Shown: one piece after another, positions 1 to 7,664 of the stretch
How positions within the stretch are numbered: the stretch's first letter is position 1
Layout of the letters: each line of letters opens with the position of its first letter
Assembly (NCBI GenBank): GCA_019218445.1
Contig: JAHUUM010000003.1
Location: 1 to 64,000, forward strand
Origin: Weeksellaceae bacterium TAE3-ERU29
GTDB taxonomy: Bacteria; Bacteroidota; Bacteroidia; Flavobacteriales; Weeksellaceae
Length of the DNA: 64,000 bases
Reading direction: 5' to 3'
The notes under the pieces: generated by a model
The model's input: the letters and a program-made list of their open reading frames with translations, nothing else
Told to the model about the DNA's origin: nothing
Database searches by the model: none
Made by a program: the position numbers and the translations under genes

Positions 1-41
1 TAAATATACTTCTTAATTAATTATTTTTTTAAGTATCAGTT

Positions 42-422
42 CTATCTCACTAAGTAATAAAATATTTTTTCTTCATTCAAACACCATAAAGTGTAAACTC
101 TTTTTGCAAGATGTACTATTTTTTTCCATTTTTCATCATTTATTATATCCATATCACTAGAAAAAAAAGATGGTTCTTCGTAATTCTCAAGAGCATTTAA
201 AAGTTCTTTAAATAACTCTACTAATTCTGAGAAAGAATCTATGCCTTTTAACCCTACATTTACAACTTTATAAGTTATATCATCAGTAATCATTTCATAT
301 AATTCAGAATAAGAAGAAACTATTTTAGAAGATTTAGAAAACCAATATTTCTTTTGCTTTTCTATACTTGACAATTCCTCTAAATTATACTTTATATTAT
401 TTATGGTGTCTTTTGAATACAT
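42..422 (-). CDS. hypothetical protein, putative immunity protein at end of RHS tip 1
   Basis: 126-aa protein of unknown family. It has no signal peptide or membrane segment; it is acidic and rich in Lys, Glu and aromatic residues, with probable helices in the first half (LEELSSIEKQ, FSELVELFKELLNALE). It is the last gene of the minus-strand series that follows RHS tip 1 (712-3336), with only the remains of a small membrane gene between them. In polymorphic-toxin loci this position, size and cytosolic character usually belong to the immunity protein. That role is inferred from context only. The ATG at 422 is the natural start. Confidence 0.6.
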   Translation of the reverse strand: MYSKDTINNIKYNLEELSSIEKQKKYWFSKSSKIVSSYSELYEMITDDITYKVVNVGLKGIDSFSELVELFKELLNALENYEEPSFFSSDMDIINDEKWKKIVHLAKRVYTLWCLNEEKIFYYLVR

Positions 423-424
423 AT

Positions 425-556
425 CTAATCAAATTTAGGCATTTTAGAAGAGTCAAACTCATTTAAAGGAATATGAGATTCTGCTGATCTCCCTCCTCCT
501 TGAGAAGACTTGATAGGATTTCCATACTTATATAATACGTACCATTTTCCCTCCAT
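425..556 (-). pseudogene. C-terminal part of a small membrane protein, frameshifted
   Basis: A 43-codon open frame whose upstream part stays open back to about 598, inside the 3' end of the small membrane ORF at 579-719. Removing one G from the GGG run near 598-600 would join the two frames into a protein of about 97 aa: a single membrane helix followed by a tail that includes EGKWYVLYKYGNP and ends SSKMPKFD. Read alone it could be a tiny gene starting at the ATG at 556. It ends 2 bp before the immunity-like gene at 422. The family is not recognised. Confidence 0.35.
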
Positions 557-578
557 AAAATCTAATGAAAATGATTTT

Positions 579-719
579 CTAATTTGGCTTAAATATCCCT
601 AATTTATAAAGTAAAGCTACAATAACTACTACGACTGCAATAATAAATCTAAAATCTGTTAAAAACTCCCAAATATCGTAGCTCTTCTTATTTTTTTTCT
701 CTTCCATATTACTATTCAT
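579..719 (-). CDS. small single-pass membrane protein (46 aa), possibly the frameshifted front half of a larger gene
   Basis: Encodes 46 aa with a charged Lys/Glu-rich N-terminus, the stretch YDIWEFLTDF, then one hydrophobic helix (about residues 25-38, FIIAVVVVIVALLY) and a short KLGIFKPN tail. Its ATG overlaps the stop of RHS tip 1 by 8 bp, so translation may be coupled to the toxin tip. A second ATG lies four codons further in. A short membrane protein directly behind an RHS tip suits an immunity or accessory role, but that is inference. The reading frame appears to be cut by a one-base shift (see 425-556). Confidence 0.45.
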   Translation of the reverse strand: MNSNMEEKKNKKSYDIWEFLTDFRFIIAVVVVIVALLYKLGIFKPN

Positions 720-3336
720 CAAATTGTTTCATTATTTCAGTTTTCTTATTCTCAAACATTTTTTGCATATGGTCTTGAACCTTATTTTCAATATAAGATT
801 CCCTACTCATACCTGAAGGTTTTAAAGAATCATATTCATTACCATACATACCTTGCAACTCACCAACAAAATCTTCACTAAACCTAAAGATTGTAGTGTA
901 ATCGGTATCCTTGGTATTGCTTAATGTACCTATTGCATTTCCACCATCGCTTGTGACTCTAGCAAAATGTTCCATAACCGCTAATTCAACCCAAGACTCT
1001 TTTAACTCAGGGGACGAAGCTATACTTTGCGTTAATGTTGTAAACTCTTCAGACAACTTTAATGCAATTTTAGCTCCTCCTTGATAAGCTCCTGCCGCTT
1101 TTACCAATTTTCTAGTACCCTTAAAATAGGCTGCTAAAAATAGTGAGGCAATATCTCCTTTATCCAAACTCATAGAAGGATCTTCTATTTTTTGAATCAT
1201 AGCAGAACCGTTAATCCAATTACCTATTACTGGTATATAAGATGCCCACCCCGTTTGCTTTTTGTGAACTGTCCTGACATTGGACATTTTAAAAGCATAT
1301 TGTGAAGCTCCTGATATCCTAACAGTATTAGCTCCATAATGTAGGATGTTGTTTTTCTTATTTTTACTGAACCACCATCTCCCATCAACTTCTTTATTTT
1401 CAATTGGATTATTAGCAACAAAGGAGTAAGGATTATATGGAGCATACTTCTCCGCTAACGGGTCTACATTCAACCAAATACTTGTCTTGGCATCATAATA
1501 CCTTGCTCCATAATAATACAATCCCGTTTCGCTGTCGAGTTCCTTACCGTTGAAAAGGTATGGCATTTTTGTGCTTGTGTTATGCTCATCAAACAAGACT
1601 TCTCCAAAAGCGATATACTCCGTATGTTGAGTTATTCTGCCGTTGATATCCGTAAGATAAGACGAACTACCCAAATGGTCGGGGTGATAAAAGTAAATAT
1701 TATTTTCTTTTATACCGTTGTCCTTAAAGCCGTAACCACCCTCTACCGTCTCAGGCTTTATCGGTGGTCCAAACTGAACAGGTGGTCCCGGGACATCACC
1801 CGGCTCATTAAACTTAGGGGCTCGTGGCCAACCCTCCGGAGGCTCTTGGTTTTGGTTTATCTCCTCCCAATCTATTTGTGGGTAAGGCTGTTTTGTATAT
1901 TCCGGTGTCGCATAAATGCCCTGCTGTGTCGGTGGACCGGGCGGAACATTTAATCCTCTTATATAATTATCTAAAACAGCCTGCATCTTTGCACTTTGTT
2001 TTATATAATCTATTCCTCCCGCCGTTAATTGTGTTGGCTGTTGGAACGTCCCTTCTCCTAATTTAGATACAATTCTACTCGCTCCTTCAAAATAATGCTT
2101 CGTAAACTTCCCTTTGTTTACGACAAAATAAGGATTTATATAAGCCGTATAACTGTCCGTATGGTTTATTACGGCAGAGGACGCTCCGTTTATCATCACC
2201 GTTTGGCTCTCACCTATGCTTTTTACCGCTCGCTCGCCTGTGTGGTCGTATGTGTAAAGGCTTATTTTTCCGTTATCGTTTATACCCTGCAATCGGTTTT
2301 CTTCGTCCCAACGCATCACCCTAAAACTCTTAAATTCCTCATAGCTTGTCGGGTTACCGTTGCCATCGTATGTATAAGTACGTGGTTTTGGTGTATTGCT
2401 GTCGGCTATCGTACTCGGTGCGTGCGGGTGTTGTTGATTTTTGTATTCGTAATCTAATGTATAACCTTTTTGTTGCTCATTGACTACATGGGACAACTGT
2501 TTCTGAACAATGCCGTTTAAATTATTATAACGCATCGTTAATTCATACGTTGCTTTGTTTAAATCTCCCGTGTATTCTCCTCTGGCTTTGACTAAGCGGT
2601 TTAGGTCATCATACTCGTAAGCATACGCCGATGAACCGCCCAATGCATTGTTTATTATCGGTATTTGGCTCGTTACATTTAATATATTGCCTACTAAATC
2701 ATATTTGTATTGGTTGTTTTGTATCGTACGTATGCTGTTGGTCGTTTGCAAACCGGACAGTCTTCGCATCACGGGGTCGTAACGGTAATGTGTTTCGGTA
2801 TCGTTTCCGTAACGGCGATATACTTTTTGCTCAAACTCATCGTAACCTTGTTGTTTTATATAATCATACGTATAATCTCCTTTTTTTCCTGTAAGGCGGG
2901 TTAAATTCCCTGCTCGGTTATAAGCGTAATCAAGCGTCTCGCCATCGGGATAGACCATTTTTTGTATTCTGTTCCATGTATCGTAGGCATACTCGGTGAT
3001 GTACGTTTGTGTCTCGGTAGGCTTTATTCGGATACTGCGTATCTCTTTGGTGATTTCGCCCATATTACCGTAGAAATACTCTGTTCCGCCCGAACCGTCT
3101 TCTACCAACCATAAACGACCGCGTCTGCTCGGTGTATCTTCCTGTTTCCCATAATGATATCGAACATTGTTTTCCGGGTGCTTTGGATATCGGATTTCCT
3201 GCAATCGGTTATAATCATAAACGTATCTTATCGCAGAACTCGGTATCTCTGCTCGTATTTGCGAAGTCTGACGAGCTATTAAATTCCCTGAATTATCGTA
3301 AGTTAATAAGGTAGTTTTCAATACTGAACAATACAT
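712..3336 (-). CDS. RHS repeat-associated core protein, orphan C-terminal tip 1 with unknown toxin domain
   Basis: RHS/YD-repeat protein. Many YD repeats are visible (LTYDNSGNLI, YAYDTWNRI, YEYDDLNRLV, YTYDHTGERA), then a Pro-rich linker and the RHS core signature (HPDHLGSSSYLTD, FNGKELDSETGLYYYGARYYD). The core is followed by DPLAEKYAPYNPYSFVANNP and then about 220 residues of unique sequence, the usual place of a toxin domain; I recognise no toxin family. The protein has no signal peptide and no full N-terminus, being about 874 aa from the ATG at 3336. The frame extends to a GTG at 3432, but that stretch is antisense to an intergenic repeat (3354-3500), so I prefer the ATG. It is best read as an orphan tip or truncated rhs gene that may need recombination into an expressed rhs gene. 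Confidence 0.75.
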   Translation of the reverse strand: MYCSVLKTTLLTYDNSGNLIARQTSQIRAEIPSSAIRYVYDYNRLQEIRYPKHPENNVRYHYGKQEDTPSRRGRLWLVEDGSGGTEYFYGNMGEITKEIRSIRIKPTETQTYITEYAYDTWNRIQKMVYPDGETLDYAYNRAGNLTRLTGKKGDYTYDYIKQQGYDEFEQKVYRRYGNDTETHYRYDPVMRRLSGLQTTNSIRTIQNNQYKYDLVGNILNVTSQIPIINNALGGSSAYAYEYDDLNRLVKARGEYTGDLNKATYELTMRYNNLNGIVQKQLSHVVNEQQKGYTLDYEYKNQQHPHAPSTIADSNTPKPRTYTYDGNGNPTSYEEFKSFRVMRWDEENRLQGINDNGKISLYTYDHTGERAVKSIGESQTVMINGASSAVINHTDSYTAYINPYFVVNKGKFTKHYFEGASRIVSKLGEGTFQQPTQLTAGGIDYIKQSAKMQAVLDNYIRGLNVPPGPPTQQGIYATPEYTKQPYPQIDWEEINQNQEPPEGWPRAPKFNEPGDVPGPPVQFGPPIKPETVEGGYGFKDNGIKENNIYFYHPDHLGSSSYLTDINGRITQHTEYIAFGEVLFDEHNTSTKMPYLFNGKELDSETGLYYYGARYYDAKTSIWLNVDPLAEKYAPYNPYSFVANNPIENKEVDGRWWFSKNKKNNILHYGANTVRISGASQYAFKMSNVRTVHKKQTGWASYIPVIGNWINGSAMIQKIEDPSMSLDKGDIASLFLAAYFKGTRKLVKAAGAYQGGAKIALKLSEEFTTLTQSIASSPELKESWVELAVMEHFARVTSDGGNAIGTLSNTKDTDYTTIFRFSEDFVGELQGMYGNEYDSLKPSGMSRESYIENKVQDHMQKMFENKKTEIMKQFDE
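1492..2106 (-). repeat. RHS core direct repeat, copy 1 (615 bp)
   Basis: Encodes the end of the YD region, the Pro-rich linker and the RHS core up to YYD. It aligns without gaps to 5781-6395. By eye there are about 34 base differences, of which only one changes an amino acid (Thr versus Met in YA[T/M]PEY). Identity stops abruptly at both ends. Same orientation as copy 2, so it could serve as a recombination block. Confidence 0.9.
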
Positions 3337-3353
3337 AATCTCTTTTACTTTTT

Positions 3354-3500
3354 TGGGCGTACCCCTTTCCCGACCAACTCTCCCAACGCGCAGGGGCGGG
3401 CTATACGCTTCTACTCCTCGCCACCCCGACACCTCTACCCTTTCGTGACTGTGGGGTAACCGCTTCTATCCCTTACGCAATACGGTTACCCTCACAGTTC
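3354..3500. repeat. intergenic palindromic repeat abutting the 5' end of RHS tip 1
   Basis: Starts with GGGCGTACCCCTT, continues to GGGCGGGCTATACGC and ends near ATCCCTTACGC. This order resembles the element at 60441-60565 (GGGCGTTCCCCTACGGG, GGGCTTTCCGC, ATCCCTAACGC). Its right part has an imperfect inverted repeat, ACTGTGGGGTAACCG (3448-3462) against CGGTTACCCTCACAGT (3483-3498). It replaces what should be rhs coding sequence upstream of tip 1. Confidence 0.6.
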
Positions 3501-3515
3501 TTTCTATTTATTCAT

Positions 3516-3629
3516 CTACTTTTCATACTCAAACTTCATATCAGACAGTGCCTTTTTAAAGTCTGTCCTTGGAGTAAACAATATTTTAACACTTCTTATT
3601 TTATCTACATTAAAAATACCATTTAATAA
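3516..3629 (-). pseudogene. remnant of a second immunity-like gene
   Basis: After the stop of the 195-aa gene at 3630 the same frame stays open for about 37 codons to a TAG at 3516. It reads like protein (FNVDKIRSVKILFTPRTDF, ending DMKFEYEK) but has no start codon of its own. It looks like the C-terminal end of a deleted gene, or the original tail of the neighbour cut off by a stop mutation. No family recognised. Confidence 0.3.
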
Positions 3630-4217
3630 TTACCATATAATTAATTCCTTATATTCAGGTAATTCAGTCATTATAATCTCTTTATCTTCATCACTAATAA
3701 TAAGATTTTCTCTAAAAATATGTATAAATTTAGGTAAGAAACCTATAATATCAATAAAATCACTATCATCATTTGACGAATACTTTCCCCAACAACCACT
3801 TTTATCAAATAAATAAAAATTATCTGCAAAACAAAATAATTCACTCATAAGAAAATTACTATTAGGGTTAAAAATATCATTCCAAGATTCATTAACATTA
3901 AACTTAAACCCCATATAATCAACACTATCTCTTATGATTACATATTCTGTTTGATTAAAGTATTTTAAAATTTTTAAATACGCAGAGTAATCTTCTTCTA
4001 TTAAAACAGCTCCAGAAAATAAAGGTCTTAATACATACGATTTATTAAAAACCATATCGGGAAAACATTTAAAAGTATTATTAAAAATTATATCCTTAAA
4101 AGGTAACCATTCCTGAATATATTCTTCTCTACTCAACCAATGTTTCTGTAAATACTCCTTAAGATTTAATTTATCACCTTTATAAATATTTAAAATCTCT
4201 TCTACTTGAATATCCAT
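3630..4217 (-). CDS. hypothetical protein, putative cytosolic immunity protein of RHS tip 2
   Basis: 195-aa soluble protein, rich in aromatic and acidic residues, with no signal peptide or membrane helix. It includes LSREEYIQEWLPFKDIIF near the front and ends ELPEYKELIIW. I do not recognise the family. It lies 16 bp behind the membrane protein at 4234, which itself overlaps RHS tip 2, so three genes form one transcription unit: tip, membrane protein, soluble protein. Size and position suit an immunity protein (inference). The frame continues past the stop as protein-like sequence (3516-3629), so the present C-terminus may be shortened. Confidence 0.6.
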   Translation of the reverse strand: MDIQVEEILNIYKGDKLNLKEYLQKHWLSREEYIQEWLPFKDIIFNNTFKCFPDMVFNKSYVLRPLFSGAVLIEEDYSAYLKILKYFNQTEYVIIRDSVDYMGFKFNVNESWNDIFNPNSNFLMSELFCFADNFYLFDKSGCWGKYSSNDDSDFIDIIGFLPKFIHIFRENLIISDEDKEIIMTELPEYKELIIW

Positions 4218-4233
4218 TTTGATTATTTATCTT

Positions 4234-4983
4234 TTATTCTAATTGCTGTTTCCAATAATTATAGCAGTTTAAGTATCTAGAGAACTCTTTATGCTCTACT
4301 AGCAAATAAATATCTTTTTTTAAATACTTTTCTATATAACATAGCATAAAAATTAAGAAAGAAATAGGAACTAAAGAAAAATAACTAATATCTGTAGTAA
4401 ATTCACCATCTCTTATAATATCATATGTTTCTGATCCAATAATTACAAATACCTCTAAACCTAAATATAATGAAGCTAACAATAATAACTCTTCTTTATC
4501 TCTCCCTTTATAATGCTTTATTCTCCTTACCTGAAACAATACTTCAGTTAAACTAATTGCTATAATGTATAATAACCTTTTAGGTGATTTTTGTAATGCT
4601 TTTGACAAGTAAAGTTTAAAGTTTCTCTTTGTATTTAGTCTTTGTATTCTGTACTCAAAAGGAACTCTACTTTCTGTAATCATAGGAGTTTCAAAAACAT
4701 CTCTTAAATCTTTAGTCCATATAACATCTATTTTCACATTATTAATTTTTAAAATTCTCTTAATCTCTTGAATAACTTCCCTTGTGTAAATATCAATATT
4801 TGGAAATTTAGAGAGGTCATAATATTTAATTAATTTGTTATAGTTATTATTCTCTATATCCTTTCCTAATACTTTCTTTAACCAAATAGTATTATTTTTA
4901 ACCCAAGTTTTATTTTCTTCAGGAATCTCCTCACAATACGACTTTTCAGTACCCCAAAATAATTTTTTCAATAAATTTATCAT
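4234..4983 (-). CDS. hypothetical membrane protein translationally coupled to RHS tip 2
   Basis: 249-aa protein with a soluble first half (about 1-130) and a membrane part with likely helices at RLLYIIAISLTEVLF, LLLLASLYLGLEVFVIIG and SYFSLVPISFLIFMLCYI. Its ATG overlaps the TGA of the RHS tip 2 gene by 4 bp (ATGA), a strong sign of coupled translation. A membrane protein made with the tip could be an immunity protein against a membrane- or periplasm-acting toxin, or an accessory factor. No homologue recognised; function inferred from context only. Confidence 0.6.
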   Translation of the reverse strand: MINLLKKLFWGTEKSYCEEIPEENKTWVKNNTIWLKKVLGKDIENNNYNKLIKYYDLSKFPNIDIYTREVIQEIKRILKINNVKIDVIWTKDLRDVFETPMITESRVPFEYRIQRLNTKRNFKLYLSKALQKSPKRLLYIIAISLTEVLFQVRRIKHYKGRDKEELLLLASLYLGLEVFVIIGSETYDIIRDGEFTTDISYFSLVPISFLIFMLCYIEKYLKKDIYLLVEHKEFSRYLNCYNYWKQQLE

Positions 4984-6470
4984 TTTTTCTGCTTTATAGT
5001 TTCTAATTCTGTAAATGTCTCATGAAATTTTATCATATCTCCTTTCTCTATCATTTGATATATATTAAACTTAAGTTTATTGGAAGGTTTTTCTAACATT
5101 AATGATTTATATTTTAACATATTCTTACCATCATACATTGCTTCCTCAAATGTTTTTTCTCCAAATGTTTTTTTCCAAGCCCAATCACTATATATTTTAT
5201 CTAGTTCTTTTAATTTCAAATCAACTTCTCCCCCATAACTAATCTCTTTCACTCCAAATGGAACAATTTTTCCATCAACTATTGGTAGAGGATTATACTG
5301 TTGAGATATTTGTATATTTTTTACTTTATTTTCTAATAAATCTGCCAATACTCTCATTACTCCACTTGGTACACCTTCATTTCTATATTGTGCTTCGTTG
5401 GATATTGGATCTATATTTGGCTTAAATAATCTATCATGTCTATGTATATTTTGTATCATTTGTCTATTACTCTCCTCTCGTAATCTATAATATCTAGATT
5501 CTCTATATTGACCCAGACCTTGTCTGTTAAGATTACTTATTAAAGCTCTATTATCTCTATATCTTTGATTAATATTTATCGTTCGATATCTATTAGCTCT
5601 AACCTGCTTACCGTTCGGGTCAACAAAAATAACAGGGTTTTGATAAGTATAAGAATAAGTTGCCATATTCATTGGGTTGTAGATACCACCATTATGCTGA
5701 CCATCTATATAATGTTCCGTTTCCATTATTGGGTTATACCCACTCAATGGGTCTGTGCCAAGCCACAAACTCACTTTACTATCATAATACCTTGCACCAT
5801 AATAATACAATCCCGTTTCACTATCAAGCTCTTTGCCGTTGAAAAGGTATGGCATTTTTGTGCTTGTGTTATGCTCATCAAACAATACTTCCCCAAAGGC
5901 AATATATTCCGTATGTTGGGTTATTCTGCCGTTGATGTCTGTAAGATAAGATGAACTGCCCAAATGGTCGGGGTGATAAAAGTAAATATTATTTTCTTTT
6001 ATACCGTTGTCTTTAAAACCGTAACCACCCTCTACTGTCTCAGGCTTTATCGGTGGTCCAAACTGAACAGGCGGTCCCGGCACATCGCCCGGCTCATTAA
6101 ACTTAGGGGCTCGTGGCCAACCCTCCGGAGGCTCTTGGTTTTGGTTAATCTCCTCCCAATCGATTTGCGGGTAAGGCTGTTTTGTATATTCCGGCATAGC
6201 ATAAATACCCTGCTGTGTCGGCGGACCGGGCGGAACGTTTAATCCTCTTATATAATTATCTAAAACAGCCTGCATCTTTGCACTTTGTTTTATATAATCT
6301 ATTCCTCCCGCCGTTAATTGCGTTGGCTGTTGGAACGTCCCTTCTCCCAATTTAGATACAATTCTACTCGCTCCTTCAAAATAATGCTTCGTAAATCTGC
6401 CTTTTTGCCACTTTGACAGTCTTTTTTCATTGCGTACCGCTCCGTTATTTCTCCGTCGTAAGTCCAACAA
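4980..6470 (-). CDS. RHS repeat-associated core protein, orphan tip 2 with a different unknown toxin domain
   Basis: About 496 aa. It begins abruptly: the first in-frame start is a TTG at 6470, and about 25 non-RHS residues precede the shared RHS core (FTKHYFEGASRIVSKLGEG to YYGARYYD), which matches tip 1 almost exactly. After the core about 266 residues differ completely from tip 1: WLGTDPLSG, then VIFVDPNGKQV, an Arg/Asn/Tyr-rich region, and a charged C-terminal domain of unknown family ending ETIKQKK. It has no ATG start, no signal peptide and no visible promoter upstream, so it looks like a silent cassette rather than an independently expressed gene. It overlaps the next gene by 4 bp. Confidence 0.75.
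   Translation of the reverse strand: MLDLRRRNNGAVRNEKRLSKWQKGRFTKHYFEGASRIVSKLGEGTFQQPTQLTAGGIDYIKQSAKMQAVLDNYIRGLNVPPGPPTQQGIYAMPEYTKQPYPQIDWEEINQNQEPPEGWPRAPKFNEPGDVPGPPVQFGPPIKPETVEGGYGFKDNGIKENNIYFYHPDHLGSSSYLTDINGRITQHTEYIAFGEVLFDEHNTSTKMPYLFNGKELDSETGLYYYGARYYDSKVSLWLGTDPLSGYNPIMETEHYIDGQHNGGIYNPMNMATYSYTYQNPVIFVDPNGKQVRANRYRTININQRYRDNRALISNLNRQGLGQYRESRYYRLREESNRQMIQNIHRHDRLFKPNIDPISNEAQYRNEGVPSGVMRVLADLLENKVKNIQISQQYNPLPIVDGKIVPFGVKEISYGGEVDLKLKELDKIYSDWAWKKTFGEKTFEEAMYDGKNMLKYKSLMLEKPSNKLKFNIYQMIEKGDMIKFHETFTELETIKQKK
5781..6395 (-). repeat. RHS core direct repeat, copy 2 (615 bp)
   Basis: Gap-free match to 1492-2106 with about 34 base differences, nearly all at silent third positions. 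Downstream sequence in the direction of transcription is unrelated to tip 1, and upstream sequence is no longer RHS-like. It is the homologous block expected for tip exchange. Confidence 0.9.
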
Positions 6471-6567
6471 AACTCCGAAACTTATTTTTGTTTTTTATGA
6501 CAGTTTGACAGTACATTTTTATACTTTTTAATTGAAACTAATATCACTAATTTTAATATACATTCTA

Positions 6568-6942
6568 CTACCATTTACATTTATTAGATAATAATAATTC
6601 ATATTGAGAAAGAGTATCATATAACCATTGATAGCCTTTACTTAAATCATCTTTGTATAATAATTCTATTATATTTTCATATGCTGTCAGTGTAAGTTTA
6701 CAGATATAGTTACCTTGTTTTTTTTCAATTCCTACATCTTTTTCATCTAATTGAAAAAATAAATTTATATCACTATCTATAAAGTTCTCTTTAGATAAAT
6801 TATGTTCTAAATTGGGATTTTTTATAACATTTTTTATAAAAACTATAAACTGTGTTATATCATTTTCACTATATGTATTTAAACAGACAATTTTATCTTC
6901 CGGATATTCTTTATTATAATTTTCAAAAACTCTAATTTTCAT
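6568..6942 (-). CDS. hypothetical protein, putative immunity protein of a truncated toxin tail
   Basis: 124-aa soluble acidic protein (starts MKIRVFENYNKEYPED, ends LLLSNKCKW) with no membrane helix or signal peptide. Its ATG overlaps the 3' end of the 42-codon ORF at 6932-7060, which resembles the extreme C-terminus of a toxin tip. That toxin-tail then overlapping small acidic protein order is the usual order of toxin and immunity genes. No family recognised; the immunity role is inference. Confidence 0.6.
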   Translation of the reverse strand: MKIRVFENYNKEYPEDKIVCLNTYSENDITQFIVFIKNVIKNPNLEHNLSKENFIDSDINLFFQLDEKDVGIEKKQGNYICKLTLTAYENIIELLYKDDLSKGYQWLYDTLSQYELLLSNKCKW

Positions 6943-7060
6943 TTTTACGCCCCATAGTTTTAATATATTCTTTTATCTGTTGTTTACGATATTTAATCTG
7001 ATCTTGGTAATTTGTTAATTTTCCTTCTCCATATTTATCTATAAATTTTTTTTTACTCAT
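6932..7060 (-). pseudogene. C-terminal toxin-tip fragment (42 codons)
   Basis: Short Lys-rich open frame (MSKKKFIDKYGEGKL at the start, DQIKYRKQQIKEYIKTMGRK near the end) overlapping the next gene by 11 bp. The composition and the overlap with a putative immunity gene resemble the last helices of a polymorphic toxin whose body has been lost. It could also be a genuine tiny gene. No catalytic motif can be recognised. Confidence 0.35.
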
Positions 7061-7095
7061 ATTTCTTCTTGATTTATAATATTGCTATTGTACTA

Positions 7096-7632
7096 TTAAT
7101 AACATCCGTAATTTCTTTTGAGTAAGATATTTATTTCGTCTTTATCTTTTCTTAATATCCAAAAACTTGACTCTTCAATAAAAATCGGAGGTAAGTTGAT
7201 TAAATGGCTTATATCTACTTTTAATCCTGTTTTTGTGAATTGATCTAAATATTCTCCATATACAAATAAAAGATTATTATCTATAATTGTTAAATAAAAA
7301 TCTTTATTACTATTTAATAATTTTATTTTATTTTGTATTCTCGATTTACTTAATAATATATAATCTTTTTTGGTATAATCTAAATACCAATATTCATTTT
7401 CTCTCATACAATATTTATCGAGATTTAAAGTGGGGAGAAAGCCTAAAAGAGTTTTATCTTCTAAAATTACTATATCTACATTATATGATAAACTATCATT
7501 GGAATTATTTATTTTGGTCGTCTTTTCAGGTATCACTTTTTGGTTTAATATTGATAAATTTACTTTTTCTTGAGAAAAAAGAAATATGCTTATATTTAAG
7601 AGTATTAATGATATTATTTTAGTATAGTTCAT
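7096..7632 (-). CDS. hypothetical secreted protein
   Basis: 178 aa. The N-terminus (MNYTKIISLILLNISIFLFS then QEK) is a clear Sec signal peptide with a probable cleavage near residue 20, so the mature protein is likely periplasmic or exported. The rest is rich in Leu, Asn and Lys, with no known domain that I can identify. It is the first gene of the minus-strand accessory block and precedes the toxin-tail fragment. It could be an exported immunity protein or unrelated cargo. The ATG start is set by the signal peptide. Confidence 0.6.
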   Translation of the reverse strand: MNYTKIISLILLNISIFLFSQEKVNLSILNQKVIPEKTTKINNSNDSLSYNVDIVILEDKTLLGFLPTLNLDKYCMRENEYWYLDYTKKDYILLSKSRIQNKIKLLNSNKDFYLTIIDNNLLFVYGEYLDQFTKTGLKVDISHLINLPPIFIEESSFWILRKDKDEINILLKRNYGCY

Positions 7633-7664
7633 AATTAATTTTCTTATCTATAATTATTTTATAA

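Noticed and set aside
1582-2904. Several plus-strand open frames (80-129 codons) across the RHS genes, also at 5565-6242
   Set aside because: They are antisense to strongly supported RHS coding sequence, and the same shadows occur in both repeat copies.
3337-3432. GTG start extending RHS tip 1 by 32 residues
   Set aside because: The extension is antisense to an intergenic repeat and is unlike RHS sequence.
7287-7622. 111-codon plus-strand frame opposite the secreted protein gene
   Set aside because: The minus-strand gene has a clear signal peptide; the antisense frame is a by-product of AT-rich composition.
1-7640. Reading the RHS block as a complete rhs locus or a prophage/T6SS island
   Set aside because: No full-length rhs gene, no VgrG, Hcp, sheath, integrase or phage structural genes are present in the window.
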